64,000 nucleotides of DNA from Rhodococcus sp. RD6.2 (GCF_001040705.1 NZ_CVQP01000013.1:17714-81713); one strand, 5' to 3'. Shown: positions 34,027-42,654, numbered from the stretch's first letter. Translations and numbers: made by a program. The notes: a model not told the origin generated them from the sequence alone.

Positions 34027-35811
34027 ATGAAGGTGACTCAGCCGTGGCGCGAGCGCTCTGCGGATACATCCGCCGTGCGGTTCGCCGAGAGCCAGCGTTC
34101 AGCGACCCAGCGGGAACGGTGCGAGAGCCTCGACGAGAGCCCCGCGTTGCTCAGCGACGCTGAGCGCGCCGAGTTGACGGCAGCGATGGAGACCGGGTCG
34201 TGGCTGACCCGACTGCGGGCGCAGATGCACCTGCATCGGGATGCCAAGGCACGGGGACAATCTGTCGGGTCCACTGCGCAGTCGGAGACGTTGCGGAGCG
34301 ATTCTCGTGGTCTCGCGGGGCGTGGTGGCGGAAAGGCCGGCCCGGTGCTGCCTCTGACGGAGTTCCGCGCTTCCACACTGCGGGTCGCCGGGTTCTGGCC
34401 GTTCCCGGTCGGCGCCGGCGCACCAATCGTCGGTGTCCCTGTTGGGCAGCACCTCTACACCGGTGCCCCGGTCTGCTTCGATCCGCTGTCGTGGATGACG
34501 CGAGCGAAATTCATCCAGCAGCCGTCGATGTTCCTCCTCGGACTGCCGGGGTTCGGTAAGTCCACGTTCTGCCGGAAGTTGATTCTGGGCCAGCTCTATG
34601 CCGGTGTGACCACACTGGTTCTCGGCGACATGCGGCCGGACTATCGTCGGCTCGCCGAGCTGGTGCGGGAGGACGTCGGTCCGGAGCGGGCGCAGATCAT
34701 CGAGCTCGGTCGGGGCGGGCAGATCAATCCGCTCGACATGGGGCCTCTGGCACAGATCGTCCCGAAGCTCGATGCGGCGGGCACGGAGAAGGCGTCCCGA
34801 ACCGCGGCGATCGTGCGTGCACGGATCGTCAACGACAGGCTTCGGCGTGTGGCGACGTTGCTGCAGTTGACTCGCGGGCAGAAGCAGATCGACGACTTCG
34901 AGATCTCCGCGCTCCGAGCAGCAATCGACCTGCTCGACGAGCGGATGCACGTGGGTGAGCAGCCGATCCTCGCTGACCTCGAGGCAGTTCTCGAGGAGGA
35001 TGCGCCGCGGATCCGCGATGCGTACAAGGCAGAGTCGTTCGAGGAGTATCTGAAGGAGTCCAAGCCCCTTCGCCGCACGATCCACGCGCTGATCGAGGGC
35101 GAGTTCGGGTCCGTGTTCAACGGGCAGACAACCGATCCGATCAACGTCGATGCGGCCATTGTCGACGTCGACGTGTCAGGAGTCGGCACCACCGACCGCA
35201 AGCTCAAGGGCGCAGTCCTGCTGGTGTGCTGGGAGCATGGATTCGCCGCGACCGAGGCGGCCCACCTGCTCGCCGATGCTGGGTGCGGGCCCAAGCGCAA
35301 CTTCATGGTCGTGCTGGATGAGATGTGGCAGGTGCTGCGCGCCGGCGTCGGGATGGTCGATCGGGTCGACGAGCTGACCCGTCTCAACCGCGCCTGGGGC
35401 ACGGTCCTGCTGATGTGCACGCACACCGTCAGTGACTTGCAGTCGCTCCCCAATCCGGAAGACGTGCAGACCGCGAAGGGCCTGATCGAGCGCGCGGCGG
35501 TCGTCGTCGTCGGCGCTCTTCCTCGCGCCGAGATGGCCCGCATGGCAGATACGGTGCGGTTCACCGACACCGAGGTCGCGGACATCACGAGCTGGTCGTC
35601 GCCACCGGCGCTGACTGGCGAGGTCGGGTCGAGGATGGCGCCGCCCGGGCAGGGCAAGTTCATCATCAAGATCGGCGAGTCGGGTGCACCCGGGATCCCA
35701 GTGAAGACCGTGTTGATGCCCTCCGAGATCGAGTCCGGCGTTCACGACACGAACTACCGCTACGAGTACGCGGAGGCGGATCTCGACGCGGTGGAACGGG
35801 CGGTGGCGTGA
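34027..35811 (+). CDS. VirB4/TraC-type conjugation ATPase
   Basis: A 594-residue ATPase. Walker A is GLPGFGKST (about residue 175) and Walker B FMVVLDEMWQVLR (about residue 430). It powers channel assembly and substrate movement. It starts at the ATG 34027 right after the SCO6880-type gene. It has no membrane segment, as expected for the motor half of a split VirB4. Its TGA overlaps the ATG of the following HTH gene. Confidence 0.85.
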   Translation: MKVTQPWRERSADTSAVRFAESQRSATQRERCESLDESPALLSDAERAELTAAMETGSWLTRLRAQMHLHRDAKARGQSVGSTAQSETLRSDSRGLAGRGGGKAGPVLPLTEFRASTLRVAGFWPFPVGAGAPIVGVPVGQHLYTGAPVCFDPLSWMTRAKFIQQPSMFLLGLPGFGKSTFCRKLILGQLYAGVTTLVLGDMRPDYRRLAELVREDVGPERAQIIELGRGGQINPLDMGPLAQIVPKLDAAGTEKASRTAAIVRARIVNDRLRRVATLLQLTRGQKQIDDFEISALRAAIDLLDERMHVGEQPILADLEAVLEEDAPRIRDAYKAESFEEYLKESKPLRRTIHALIEGEFGSVFNGQTTDPINVDAAIVDVDVSGVGTTDRKLKGAVLLVCWEHGFAATEAAHLLADAGCGPKRNFMVVLDEMWQVLRAGVGMVDRVDELTRLNRAWGTVLLMCTHTVSDLQSLPNPEDVQTAKGLIERAAVVVVGALPRAEMARMADTVRFTDTEVADITSWSSPPALTGEVGSRMAPPGQGKFIIKIGESGAPGIPVKTVLMPSEIESGVHDTNYRYEYAEADLDAVERAVA

Positions 35812-36077
35812 TGCGGCGCCGGTACACGCCCGAGTTCCGTGAGCGGTGCGTCGAGCAGGTTCGGCAGCGGATGGAGGGAACACCGTCGAGGGAGTCTGCT
35901 GTGGTCGCCGTCGCCGCTGCGTTGGAGATCCCGGTGACCTCGTTGCGCAACTGGGTGCGCGCCACGATGGGGCCGGCCCGAGGTGACGACGGGGCGTCGG
36001 CCCGGACGGTATGGCAACTGCGACAGCAGGTCGAGGTGCTGCGGGCGATGAACCGCGGGATGAGTGGGGCCGAATAG
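35811..36077 (+). CDS. IS3 OrfA-like HTH protein inside the transfer operon
   Basis: An 88-residue protein starting MRRRYTPEFRERCVEQV, the standard N-terminus of IS3/IS1329-type OrfA transposase proteins, with an HTH (AALEIPVTSLRNWVR) and a short coiled coil (ARTVWQLRQQVEVLRAMN). No OrfB, inverted repeats or other IS remnant is nearby. Its start overlaps the VirB4 stop (TGATG) and its stop overlaps the next GTG, so it is fully built into the operon and looks domesticated as a DNA-binding protein. Confidence 0.72.
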   Translation: MRRRYTPEFRERCVEQVRQRMEGTPSRESAVVAVAAALEIPVTSLRNWVRATMGPARGDDGASARTVWQLRQQVEVLRAMNRGMSGAE

Positions 36078-37687
36078 TGTCGGCGAGGATCACCTTTGGT
36101 GCGGCCCTGACGGCATTTCTGATGGTCGTGATGCTGGTCGTGGTCATCTTCATGCCGTCGGACCCGGACGAGGACTGCTCCGTGCCGTCGGGCTCGCAGC
36201 CAGGGGCGATCCTCCCCGCTGGAACGAAGGTCAAGCCGATGAAGGCCGGAACCTACCAACTGACATCGGGTTTCGGTGAGCGGTGGGGAAGTATGCACCA
36301 GGGCCAGGACCTGGCCGGGCCGGTCGACACCCCGATCTATGCCACGGCCGACGGCGTCGTCGTCGAGGCCGGCCCGGCGCGCGGGTTCGGGATGTGGATC
36401 GTGGTCGACCACAACATCGACGGCCGCGTGTACTCCTCGGTCTACGGCCACATGAATGACGGCGGAGTCCTGGTGAAGAAGGGTGACCAGGTCCGTGCCG
36501 GGCAGCACATCGCGAACGAGGGCTACAACGGCGAGGTGTCACCACCGGGGCCCGGCGGTGCTCACCTGCACTTCGAGATCTGGGAAGGTGGCCGATCCGG
36601 CGGTACGGCGATCGACCCTGCCCCGTGGCTGTCGGAGTCGGTCGAGCCTGATGGCTCGTCGGCGAGTCCGGTTGGTCCGCGCCCGAACACGGCAGAGCTC
36701 GCGCAGGGCACGGGCGAAATGGCTGCGATCCCGGCGTCGGTCGGTTCCGAGGCCAATTGGCAGGTCGACACTGTTCGCGTCGCTCGCGCGGTTCATGCCA
36801 AGTTCCCCGAGATCCAGACCATCGGCGGTTGGCGTCCCCGCGACGACTTTCCCGACCACCCCTCTGGGCGTGCCGCGGACATCATGATTCCCAACTACGA
36901 CACCGGCGCCGGCAAGGAACTTGGAGACCGAGTCGCCCAGTACGTCATGGCGAACAAGGATGCCTTCAACGTCGAGTACATCATCTGGCGACAGCAGTAC
37001 ATCCCGGCCGAGGGCACATCGAACGTCATGGAGGATCGCGGCGGGCCTACGGCGAACCACTACGACCATGTGCACGTCACCACCAGAGGCGGCGGAATGC
37101 CGAGCGGATCCAGTGTTTTCGGGTCAGCACCTGGAGGTATCGCGGGCAATGCGATTCCTGTTCCCTGCGGGACCGGGTTCGTCATCGACGGCGGCGACGT
37201 CATCAAGGCGGGTGTCATTCCGCCGGAGTTCGAGCCGTGGGTGAACAAGGCGGGTTCGATGTGCCCGCAGATCAAGCCGGCGTTGGTCGCCGGGTTGCTC
37301 AAGCAGGAAGCTGGTTTCCGGGTGGACTTGGTCAGCCCGGACGGAGCTCGGGGACCGGCGCAGTTCATGCCTGGCACGTGGCCGACGTACGGCAGGGACG
37401 ACGACGGGAACGGACAGGTCAGCCCGACCGACATCGGTGACGCAGTGATGGCATCGGGCCGGTACCTGTGCGAGATCGCCGGCCAGGTCGATGCTGGTGT
37501 CTCCGCCGGGTCGATCACGGCGCCGCGAGGACCTGTGGAGCTGTACCTCGCCGGCTACAACGCGGGATTCGGCGCTGTCCAGCGATCAGGGGGGTTCCCC
37601 ACGGGCAGCCCTGATTACGAAATTCAGACCCGGCCGTACGCCGACAAGATTCAGGCGTACGCACGCGAGTTCGAGATGGCAGCGTAG
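36077..37687 (+). CDS. three-domain cell-wall hydrolase (M23 peptidase, DUF-type domain, transglycosylase)
   Basis: A 536-residue membrane-anchored enzyme: N-terminal helix (FGAALTAFLMVVMLVVVIFM), an M23 endopeptidase domain (HQGQDLAGP and AHLHFEIWEG carry the zinc ligands), a middle domain with GGWRPRDDFPDHPSGRAADI and HYDHVHVT (a metal-site pattern seen in uncharacterised actinobacterial wall proteins), and a C-terminal lytic transglycosylase domain (LLKQEAGF with catalytic Glu, RGPAQFMPGTW, YLAGYNAG). It combines the VirB1 role with peptide cleavage. The GTG start overlaps the stop of the HTH gene. Confidence 0.85.
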   Translation: MSARITFGAALTAFLMVVMLVVVIFMPSDPDEDCSVPSGSQPGAILPAGTKVKPMKAGTYQLTSGFGERWGSMHQGQDLAGPVDTPIYATADGVVVEAGPARGFGMWIVVDHNIDGRVYSSVYGHMNDGGVLVKKGDQVRAGQHIANEGYNGEVSPPGPGGAHLHFEIWEGGRSGGTAIDPAPWLSESVEPDGSSASPVGPRPNTAELAQGTGEMAAIPASVGSEANWQVDTVRVARAVHAKFPEIQTIGGWRPRDDFPDHPSGRAADIMIPNYDTGAGKELGDRVAQYVMANKDAFNVEYIIWRQQYIPAEGTSNVMEDRGGPTANHYDHVHVTTRGGGMPSGSSVFGSAPGGIAGNAIPVPCGTGFVIDGGDVIKAGVIPPEFEPWVNKAGSMCPQIKPALVAGLLKQEAGFRVDLVSPDGARGPAQFMPGTWPTYGRDDDGNGQVSPTDIGDAVMASGRYLCEIAGQVDAGVSAGSITAPRGPVELYLAGYNAGFGAVQRSGGFPTGSPDYEIQTRPYADKIQAYAREFEMAA

Positions 37688-37695
37688 GAGTGCAG

Positions 37696-38256
37696 GTGAA
37701 GACAACCAATCGAGTGATCATCGGGGCCGTCGTAGCGGGAGCGATCGCGCTGGTCGCGCTGGTCGTCACCGTTGTCCTGAACCTCAACGGCGGGGACAGC
37801 ATCCTCGAGGGTGCCGGTACCGATGCCCATGTCCTCATCGACGAGGAATCCGACGCCATCGAGCCTGACGCTGTTGCGCAGCGTGCGCTTGCAGCGATCT
37901 TCACGTGGCAGCCGACCGTCGATGAATCGCCGGGATCTGCGATGCAACGTGCAGAGGAGTGGCTTACCGGCCGCCTGGCGGAGTCCGCTGGTGCACCGCG
38001 TGACCCGAATGTTCGACTGCCTGCCCAGTGGTCGGGGTGGCAGTCGTCCAAGGACATCGTGTCGGCGACCGCCGCACCTCAGGAAGCAGTCGTCCGGACC
38101 GACACGAAGGCGATCATCCCGGTAACCGTCACGCAGACCGTGCTGCACACCGACGGGAGCTCCACGCCGTACACGACCAACACCGTCCGCGCCGTCATGG
38201 TTCAGACGCCAGACGGTTGGAAGCTGAGCGAGTTTTCGCTCATGCCAAGCAGATAG
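37696..38256 (+). CDS. VirB8-like bitopic membrane protein
   Basis: A 186-residue protein: one N-terminal helix (VIIGAVVAGAIALVALVVTV) and an external domain ending TPDGWKLSEFSLMPS, the strand pattern of NTF2-like VirB8/TcpC domains. I chose the GTG at 37696, 5 nt after AGGAG; a GTG at 37690 overlaps that site. It is the third protein of this type in the operon and probably part of the same channel complex. Confidence 0.65.
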   Translation: MKTTNRVIIGAVVAGAIALVALVVTVVLNLNGGDSILEGAGTDAHVLIDEESDAIEPDAVAQRALAAIFTWQPTVDESPGSAMQRAEEWLTGRLAESAGAPRDPNVRLPAQWSGWQSSKDIVSATAAPQEAVVRTDTKAIIPVTVTQTVLHTDGSSTPYTTNTVRAVMVQTPDGWKLSEFSLMPSR

Positions 38257-38380
38257 GCGAGCTCTGGTGTCACCGGCTCGGTATAGGTTCATCCACGAGG
38301 CAGGACATGAGGTCCAGCCCAGCCCCCGGCAGGGGATCCCCACATGGAGGTGATTTCTGTGTACCCAGAATCTGCCCTTT

Positions 38381-38427
38381 GGAGCCGTTTCGGCTCCGGT
38401 GCACCGAACGTTGAGCAGCGTTCGTGC
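38381..38427. promoter_or_regulatory. twin hairpins inside the transfer operon
   Basis: GGAGCCG-TTT-CGGCTCC (38381-38397) followed 3 nt later by a second hairpin with arms around CGAACG and CGTTCG (38401-38427). They lie in the 215-bp gap 38257-38471, the largest gap of the operon. The gap has no gene; the hairpins may attenuate or process the transcript before the coupling-protein genes. Confidence 0.5.
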
Positions 38428-38471
38428 GCCGCGGTTCAGCAGTTTCCGACAACAACTTCAGGGGGGCGGTA

Positions 38472-39161
38472 ATGCCAGGTAGGAAGCGCGGCACTGCGGG
38501 CGTGCACGACTGGGAGAAGGCGAAGGCTGCCGTCCTCGAACACCGCGACACGCTCGCGGCGTTCGAGGACCATGCGTCGATCTACGCGTGGGCGAAGGAG
38601 AACGGGTTCGCCACGAAGTCGTTGTTCCCGAAGCTCAAGATCGAGCTGCACAAACAACTCGATGTGGACTACGAGGCCATGCGAGAAGCGGCGTACGCGT
38701 TGCGCCGGGAGCAGATCGCGGCAGCCGCAGCGGACGGGCCGCTGATCGAGATCTACACCGCCGCCGATGGTCAGGGCAGTTTCGCGGTGTGCGGGCCGGA
38801 CGGCGCCGTTGTGGCCTATGGGAGCTTCCACTCGGACGATCGCGTCTTCATCGAGGGCGACCAGACCTCGGCTGACCTGTCGACCGCCGAGTTCGCGGTG
38901 TTCATTGCAGGCCAAGCTCGCGAAGAACTCGACGTCGAGGCGGTTCGATTGAGGCTGCACGTACTCAATCACGAAGTCTCTGCAGACGATCCGGTGCTCG
39001 CGCGGGCGGCCATGCGTGCGCGAGTCGATCTGTCCATCGAAGTCAGCCACAGCAATGCCGCCCTCGAGTGGACGCAGGAACCGGGCTACAAGCAGTGGCG
39101 CGAAACGAACCTGGTGACGTTGGTCGTCACCGAGGAGATGGCTACCGGAGGCGGTCAGTGA
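38472..39161 (+). CDS. hypothetical protein upstream of the coupling protein
   Basis: A 229-residue soluble protein. The basic N-terminal third (MPGRKRGTAGVHDWEKAKAA and a helical KELHK-like segment) could bind DNA; the C-terminal part reads ADGQGSFAVCGPDGAVVAYG, then a strand and helix pattern resembling an RNase H-like fold, without a clear catalytic set. A run of Gs precedes the ATG at 38472. Its stop overlaps the coupling-protein ATG (TGATG). Possibly a relaxosome accessory; function unknown. Confidence 0.6.
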   Translation: MPGRKRGTAGVHDWEKAKAAVLEHRDTLAAFEDHASIYAWAKENGFATKSLFPKLKIELHKQLDVDYEAMREAAYALRREQIAAAAADGPLIEIYTAADGQGSFAVCGPDGAVVAYGSFHSDDRVFIEGDQTSADLSTAEFAVFIAGQAREELDVEAVRLRLHVLNHEVSADDPVLARAAMRARVDLSIEVSHSNAALEWTQEPGYKQWRETNLVTLVVTEEMATGGGQ

Positions 39162-41104
39162 TGGCAAGGAGTCGGCGGAGCGGCAGTGGGGGAGCCGGAT
39201 CCGGGAGCTTCGAGCTGGCGGCGCTCGCCTCCGTGTTCGTTCTCGCTGTCGGGGTGTACGGAACGTGGTGGCTGGGCGCGACCCTTGCGGGCCTCGACAC
39301 GAGCGGTCACCCAGTCGCCGTGGCCGCCGAGATCGCGACCGGGAAGCGCCCTTGGCCGGTCCAATCGACCGTGATCGCGGCGCTCTTGGTCCTGATCGTG
39401 GTCGGCAGCGGCATGGCCATCGCAGCCAGATGGGCGCGGGGCCGGTCCGAGGTGGACTCGGCCGCACGGACGATGGTCGACCCGAGCCGCCTCAAAGGCG
39501 TGTCCCGCAGTGAGTCCCAGCGGCTCGTTCCCCAGTTCGACAAGGACGATCCGCGGTCGTGGGGCATTCCCCTCGGCTGCACGGTCCGCGGAGACCGGCC
39601 CGTGTACCTGTCCTGGGAGAACCCGATGGTGGCGCTGGCCGGCACCCGAATGGGCAAGACCGTCGCCCTCGCGGTCCCGGCCGTCCTCGCGGCACCGGGA
39701 GCGGTGATCGTCACGACGAACAAGCCGGACCTGTACCCGCTGACACGTGGCGCCCGTGAACGGTTCGGCGAGGTGTGGGTCTTCGACCTGCAGGGCGTGA
39801 CCGGCAGCCCGCAGATGAACTTCTGGTGGAACCCGCTGCGCGGCATCGACCGGGTGTCGTCGGCCCGAAAGCTCGCGTCGTTCTTCGTCTCGGCGGCCAC
39901 GCAGAAGGGCGCACGGGCCGATGCGTACTTCGACGGCGAGGCGCAGGACACCCTCGCCCTGTACTGCCTCGCCGCGGCGCTCGCGGGCGGCGACCTGGTG
40001 CACGTCGCGACGTGGCTGGGCGAGGACCAGAGCGAGATCCCGGCGCAGATCCTTGAGGCGTACGGGAAGGACCGCGCGGCCGAGAGCGTCCGGGAGAAGC
40101 AGAATCTGACCGAGCGGCAGCGAGACGGCATCTTCGGTATGGCCCGGCGGTACCTCAGTGTGCTGTCGGACGACGAGTACGCCGCGGCGGTTACTCCGCC
40201 GGCCAGAGCGGTGATCGCGGTCGACGCCACCGTTCCCGGGCAACGTCCGCAGGTGTACGTGCACTACGACGTCGTCACCCACGATCGGCCCGAGCTGGAC
40301 CCGGTCGCGTTCGCGGCGGGCACCGACACCCTCTACGCGCTGTCGATGGAAGGTCCGGACTCGGCCGCCGCACTCACCACCGCGCTCGTCGGGCAGATCT
40401 TCGATGCTGCAACCGCCCTGGGTGCGCAGACCCCGGCCCGGACGTACGACCAGCCCACCAGACTCCCGGAGTGGGTACCGCCGCGCTTCCGTCCGACCGC
40501 CAAGTCGAGCGGGGGACGCCTCGAGGTTCCGCTGGTCGCGGTCCTCGACGAGGCCACCAACACGGTCCGGCTGGGCGCGTTGCCGGACCAGTACAGCCAT
40601 TTCGGTGGCCGCGGCATCATCCCGATCGCGATCCTCCAGAATCCGCAGCAGGGCACACGGATGTGGGGGCAGGAAGAGTTCGACGGCATGATCGCCGGCG
40701 CGGTGCACTTCTACGGCGGCAACGTCAAAGACCGCAAGTACCTGTCGGATCTGTCGGAGCAGATCGGTCGGCACGAGGTGCCGACGACCACCCGCAGCAG
40801 CGGCCGCGGCGGTGGCAGCACCTCGCGGGGCTGGCAGGAGCGCCCGATCCTGTCGGTCGACGACCTCGCCGCCCTGCCGAAGGACCGGGCGATCGTCTCG
40901 TTCCCCGGAAACCGCCCGGTCCTGGTGAAGAAGGCGTGGTGGTGGGAGGCCGACTACGCCGACGAGGTCCGTGACTCCATCCGCCGCTACAGCAGCAGCC
41001 CCGAGCTGGCCGACCGCCTCCTCGCGGGAGGAGAAGCCGACGAGGAAGTCGACGAGGAGTACATCGAGCCCGACTCGATCAGCGACTCCAAGGCCTTCAT
41101 GTAG
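39161..41104 (+). CDS. traG: TraG/VirD4-type coupling protein
   Basis: A 647-residue ATPase. Two N-terminal membrane helices (about residues 20-45 and 70-92), Walker A GTRMGKTVAL (about residue 163), and a Walker B-like VAVLDEATNT within the TraM-recognition region, followed by GRGIIPIAILQNPQQG. It links the relaxase-bound plasmid strand to the T4SS channel. The acidic C-terminal tail (EEVDEEYIEPDS) is a likely contact surface. The start overlaps the upstream stop. Confidence 0.87.
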   Translation: MARSRRSGSGGAGSGSFELAALASVFVLAVGVYGTWWLGATLAGLDTSGHPVAVAAEIATGKRPWPVQSTVIAALLVLIVVGSGMAIAARWARGRSEVDSAARTMVDPSRLKGVSRSESQRLVPQFDKDDPRSWGIPLGCTVRGDRPVYLSWENPMVALAGTRMGKTVALAVPAVLAAPGAVIVTTNKPDLYPLTRGARERFGEVWVFDLQGVTGSPQMNFWWNPLRGIDRVSSARKLASFFVSAATQKGARADAYFDGEAQDTLALYCLAAALAGGDLVHVATWLGEDQSEIPAQILEAYGKDRAAESVREKQNLTERQRDGIFGMARRYLSVLSDDEYAAAVTPPARAVIAVDATVPGQRPQVYVHYDVVTHDRPELDPVAFAAGTDTLYALSMEGPDSAAALTTALVGQIFDAATALGAQTPARTYDQPTRLPEWVPPRFRPTAKSSGGRLEVPLVAVLDEATNTVRLGALPDQYSHFGGRGIIPIAILQNPQQGTRMWGQEEFDGMIAGAVHFYGGNVKDRKYLSDLSEQIGRHEVPTTTRSSGRGGGSTSRGWQERPILSVDDLAALPKDRAIVSFPGNRPVLVKKAWWWEADYADEVRDSIRRYSSSPELADRLLAGGEADEEVDEEYIEPDSISDSKAFM

Positions 41105-41147
41105 CCGGTCCGCCGACCCGAAATCTGTTCGACGCAAGGAGAACGAC

Positions 41148-42005
41148 ATGTCCGAAGACTTCCTTCTCGACGACGATCTCGACCTGGACTCCCTCGACGA
41201 CGACGAGGTCCAGCCCGAGCCGGCATTCGAGTCGGTCGAAGAGTGGGTGAGCGGCTACCTCGCAGTGGTGGTGAACAGGAACATCTCCACCCAGCCGGGT
41301 CGCGGCCTCTCCTGGGACGCGCGGTGGTGGCGCCATCCGGAGGTTGTTGCCCGGCTGACGGCGCTGTGGTGGGCGTTCGAGGGAGCCCGCGAGCGCAGCA
41401 GTGAGGACCGGTCCGCGATGTCCGGGTGGTGGGTCGATCACTGCGAGCCACACCTGCGGGTGCTGCTCGATAGCGAATCCGGGCCGATGAGCGGCGCCCG
41501 GCAGGACGGAACCTGGTTCGGCCACCCTCCCCTGGGTTACGAGCCGCCCGAGGCGGATTGGGTCGCGGACGACTTCGCGGATCTCCCGGCCGCGCGACCG
41601 GAGCCGGTCGGGAAGGATGCCGACGAGCTGCCGCCGGCGGCGTTCACGAGTCTCGAGGAGTTCGTCGAGCACTTCTTCTGCCGGGTCATCAGCCGCAAGA
41701 TCGACCCGTCACCCGGGCACGGCCTTGCCTGGGACCGGTACTGGTGGCGACACCAGGAAGTGGTGTCACGGCTGACTGCGCTGTGGTGGGCGTTCGAGGA
41801 CGCCCGCGCATCATCGGGGACCGACGCGGCAGCGATGTCGAACTGGTGGATCCGCCACTGCGACCCGCACCTGCGGGTGCTGCTCGACGGTGAAACCGGA
41901 CCGATGAGCCACGCGACCACCAACGGAACTTGGCGCGGACACCGGCTGCTCGCGGTCGATGAACCGCCGGAAGGATGGGTCAGGCCGAGTTACCTGACGC
42001 CGTGA
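41148..42005 (+). CDS. tandem DUF4913 protein
   Basis: A 285-residue protein with an acidic N-terminal region and two copies of a tryptophan-rich domain. Copy 1 has ARWWRHPEVVARLTALWWAF, WWVDHCEPHLRVLLD and SGPM; copy 2 has DRYWWRHQEVVSRLTALWWAF, WWIRHCDPHLRVLLD and TGPM. This is DUF4913, usually single and often near TraG-type genes in Actinobacteria. AAGGAG precedes the ATG. As last gene of the operon, downstream of the coupling protein, it may act in relaxosome docking. Function unknown. Confidence 0.8.
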   Translation: MSEDFLLDDDLDLDSLDDDEVQPEPAFESVEEWVSGYLAVVVNRNISTQPGRGLSWDARWWRHPEVVARLTALWWAFEGARERSSEDRSAMSGWWVDHCEPHLRVLLDSESGPMSGARQDGTWFGHPPLGYEPPEADWVADDFADLPAARPEPVGKDADELPPAAFTSLEEFVEHFFCRVISRKIDPSPGHGLAWDRYWWRHQEVVSRLTALWWAFEDARASSGTDAAAMSNWWIRHCDPHLRVLLDGETGPMSHATTNGTWRGHRLLAVDEPPEGWVRPSYLTP

Positions 42006-42007
42006 AC

Positions 42008-42054
42008 AAATGACTGTGCCCCCGCTCCGGGCCGGAGCGGGGGCACAGTCATTT
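42008..42054 (+). terminator. terminator of the transfer operon
   Basis: Perfect inverted repeat with 23-nt arms around a single central base, starting 3 nt after the DUF4913 stop; the 3' arm ends CAGTCATTT. It is one of the strongest hairpins in the window and ends the operon. Confidence 0.88.
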
Positions 42055-42523
42055 CCGAATCAGTGCGCCTCACGTCCGACATGTCCGGACGGGCCACACC
42101 ATCGTGGCCTCCATGTTTGACACTTCCTCGCCAGTCGCCCCGCGCGGAAATTCGAGAGAAAATGATCACGCCATTAATTGCAAAATAGGACGTTAATTAC
42201 ATAGACATTAAACGGCAGCTTCTACAGAGATTTTATACAAGGTTCTACAGACTCGGCACGGCCGAAAAATCATCACACAGTTGACGGGATCTGTAAAAAT
42301 CAGATCGGATTTCTGTAGTGAGGTCTACAACCGTCCTGACCTGCGGAAGTGTCTGACACTTCCCGACCCGAGGGGCGGCAGCCGGCGGCACCAAGACGGA
42401 ATTGCGGACCGCTTGCAGGAATTGCAGACGGCGTGTAGCTTAATTCCTGCCTTCCCCTCTCGATGCGAACACGAGACGTCGGCGCTCACTCGGAGCGCCA
42501 CGAGAGAAAGGAAGGTGGCCAGT
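42055..42523. promoter_or_regulatory. AT-rich intergenic region with ordered TTCTACAG repeats
   Basis: No gene is seen in the first part. Between 42150 and 42330 the composition falls far below the surrounding GC. TTCTACAGA occurs at 42220-42228 and 42243-42251, and the opposite orientation appears as TCTGTAAAA (42290-42298) and TCTGTAGTG (42312-42320), each pair about 22-23 bp apart. GGCCAC/GTGGCC forms a short hairpin near 42091. It is a candidate regulator-binding, origin or oriT region. Confidence 0.5.
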
Positions 42524-42625
42524 ATGGACCCCAGGAAGAAGAAGCGACCCTGGCAGAGAAAGATTGATTTCTCTCTCATTGCCAGGGTCGTCATCTACGT
42601 GGTGATTCAACTGTTCATTGGCTAG
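42524..42625 (+). CDS. 33-residue single-helix membrane peptide
   Basis: A very short gene: a basic start (MDPRKKKRPWQRK) and one membrane helix (LIARVVIYVVIQLFIG). GGAAGG precedes the ATG at 42524. Most of the gene overlaps a hairpin (42547-42588), so translation and RNA structure may compete. Small basic-helical peptides can be toxins, membrane regulators or exclusion factors; none can be asserted here. Confidence 0.5.
   Translation: MDPRKKKRPWQRKIDFSLIARVVIYVVIQLFIG
42547..42588 (+). promoter_or_regulatory. hairpin inside the small peptide gene
   Basis: ACCCTGGCA (42547-42555) pairs with TGCCAGGGT (42580-42588), with an inner GAGAAA/TTTCTC stem. It lies within the coding region of the 33-residue peptide. 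Confidence 0.55.
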
Positions 42626-42654
42626 TTCGCATCGAATCCATCGGTGCGGCGAGG

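Noticed and set aside
36077..37687. Phage endolysin or tail-lysin origin for the hydrolase
   Set aside because: It is membrane-anchored and embedded with overlaps among T4SS genes; no phage structural gene is in the window.
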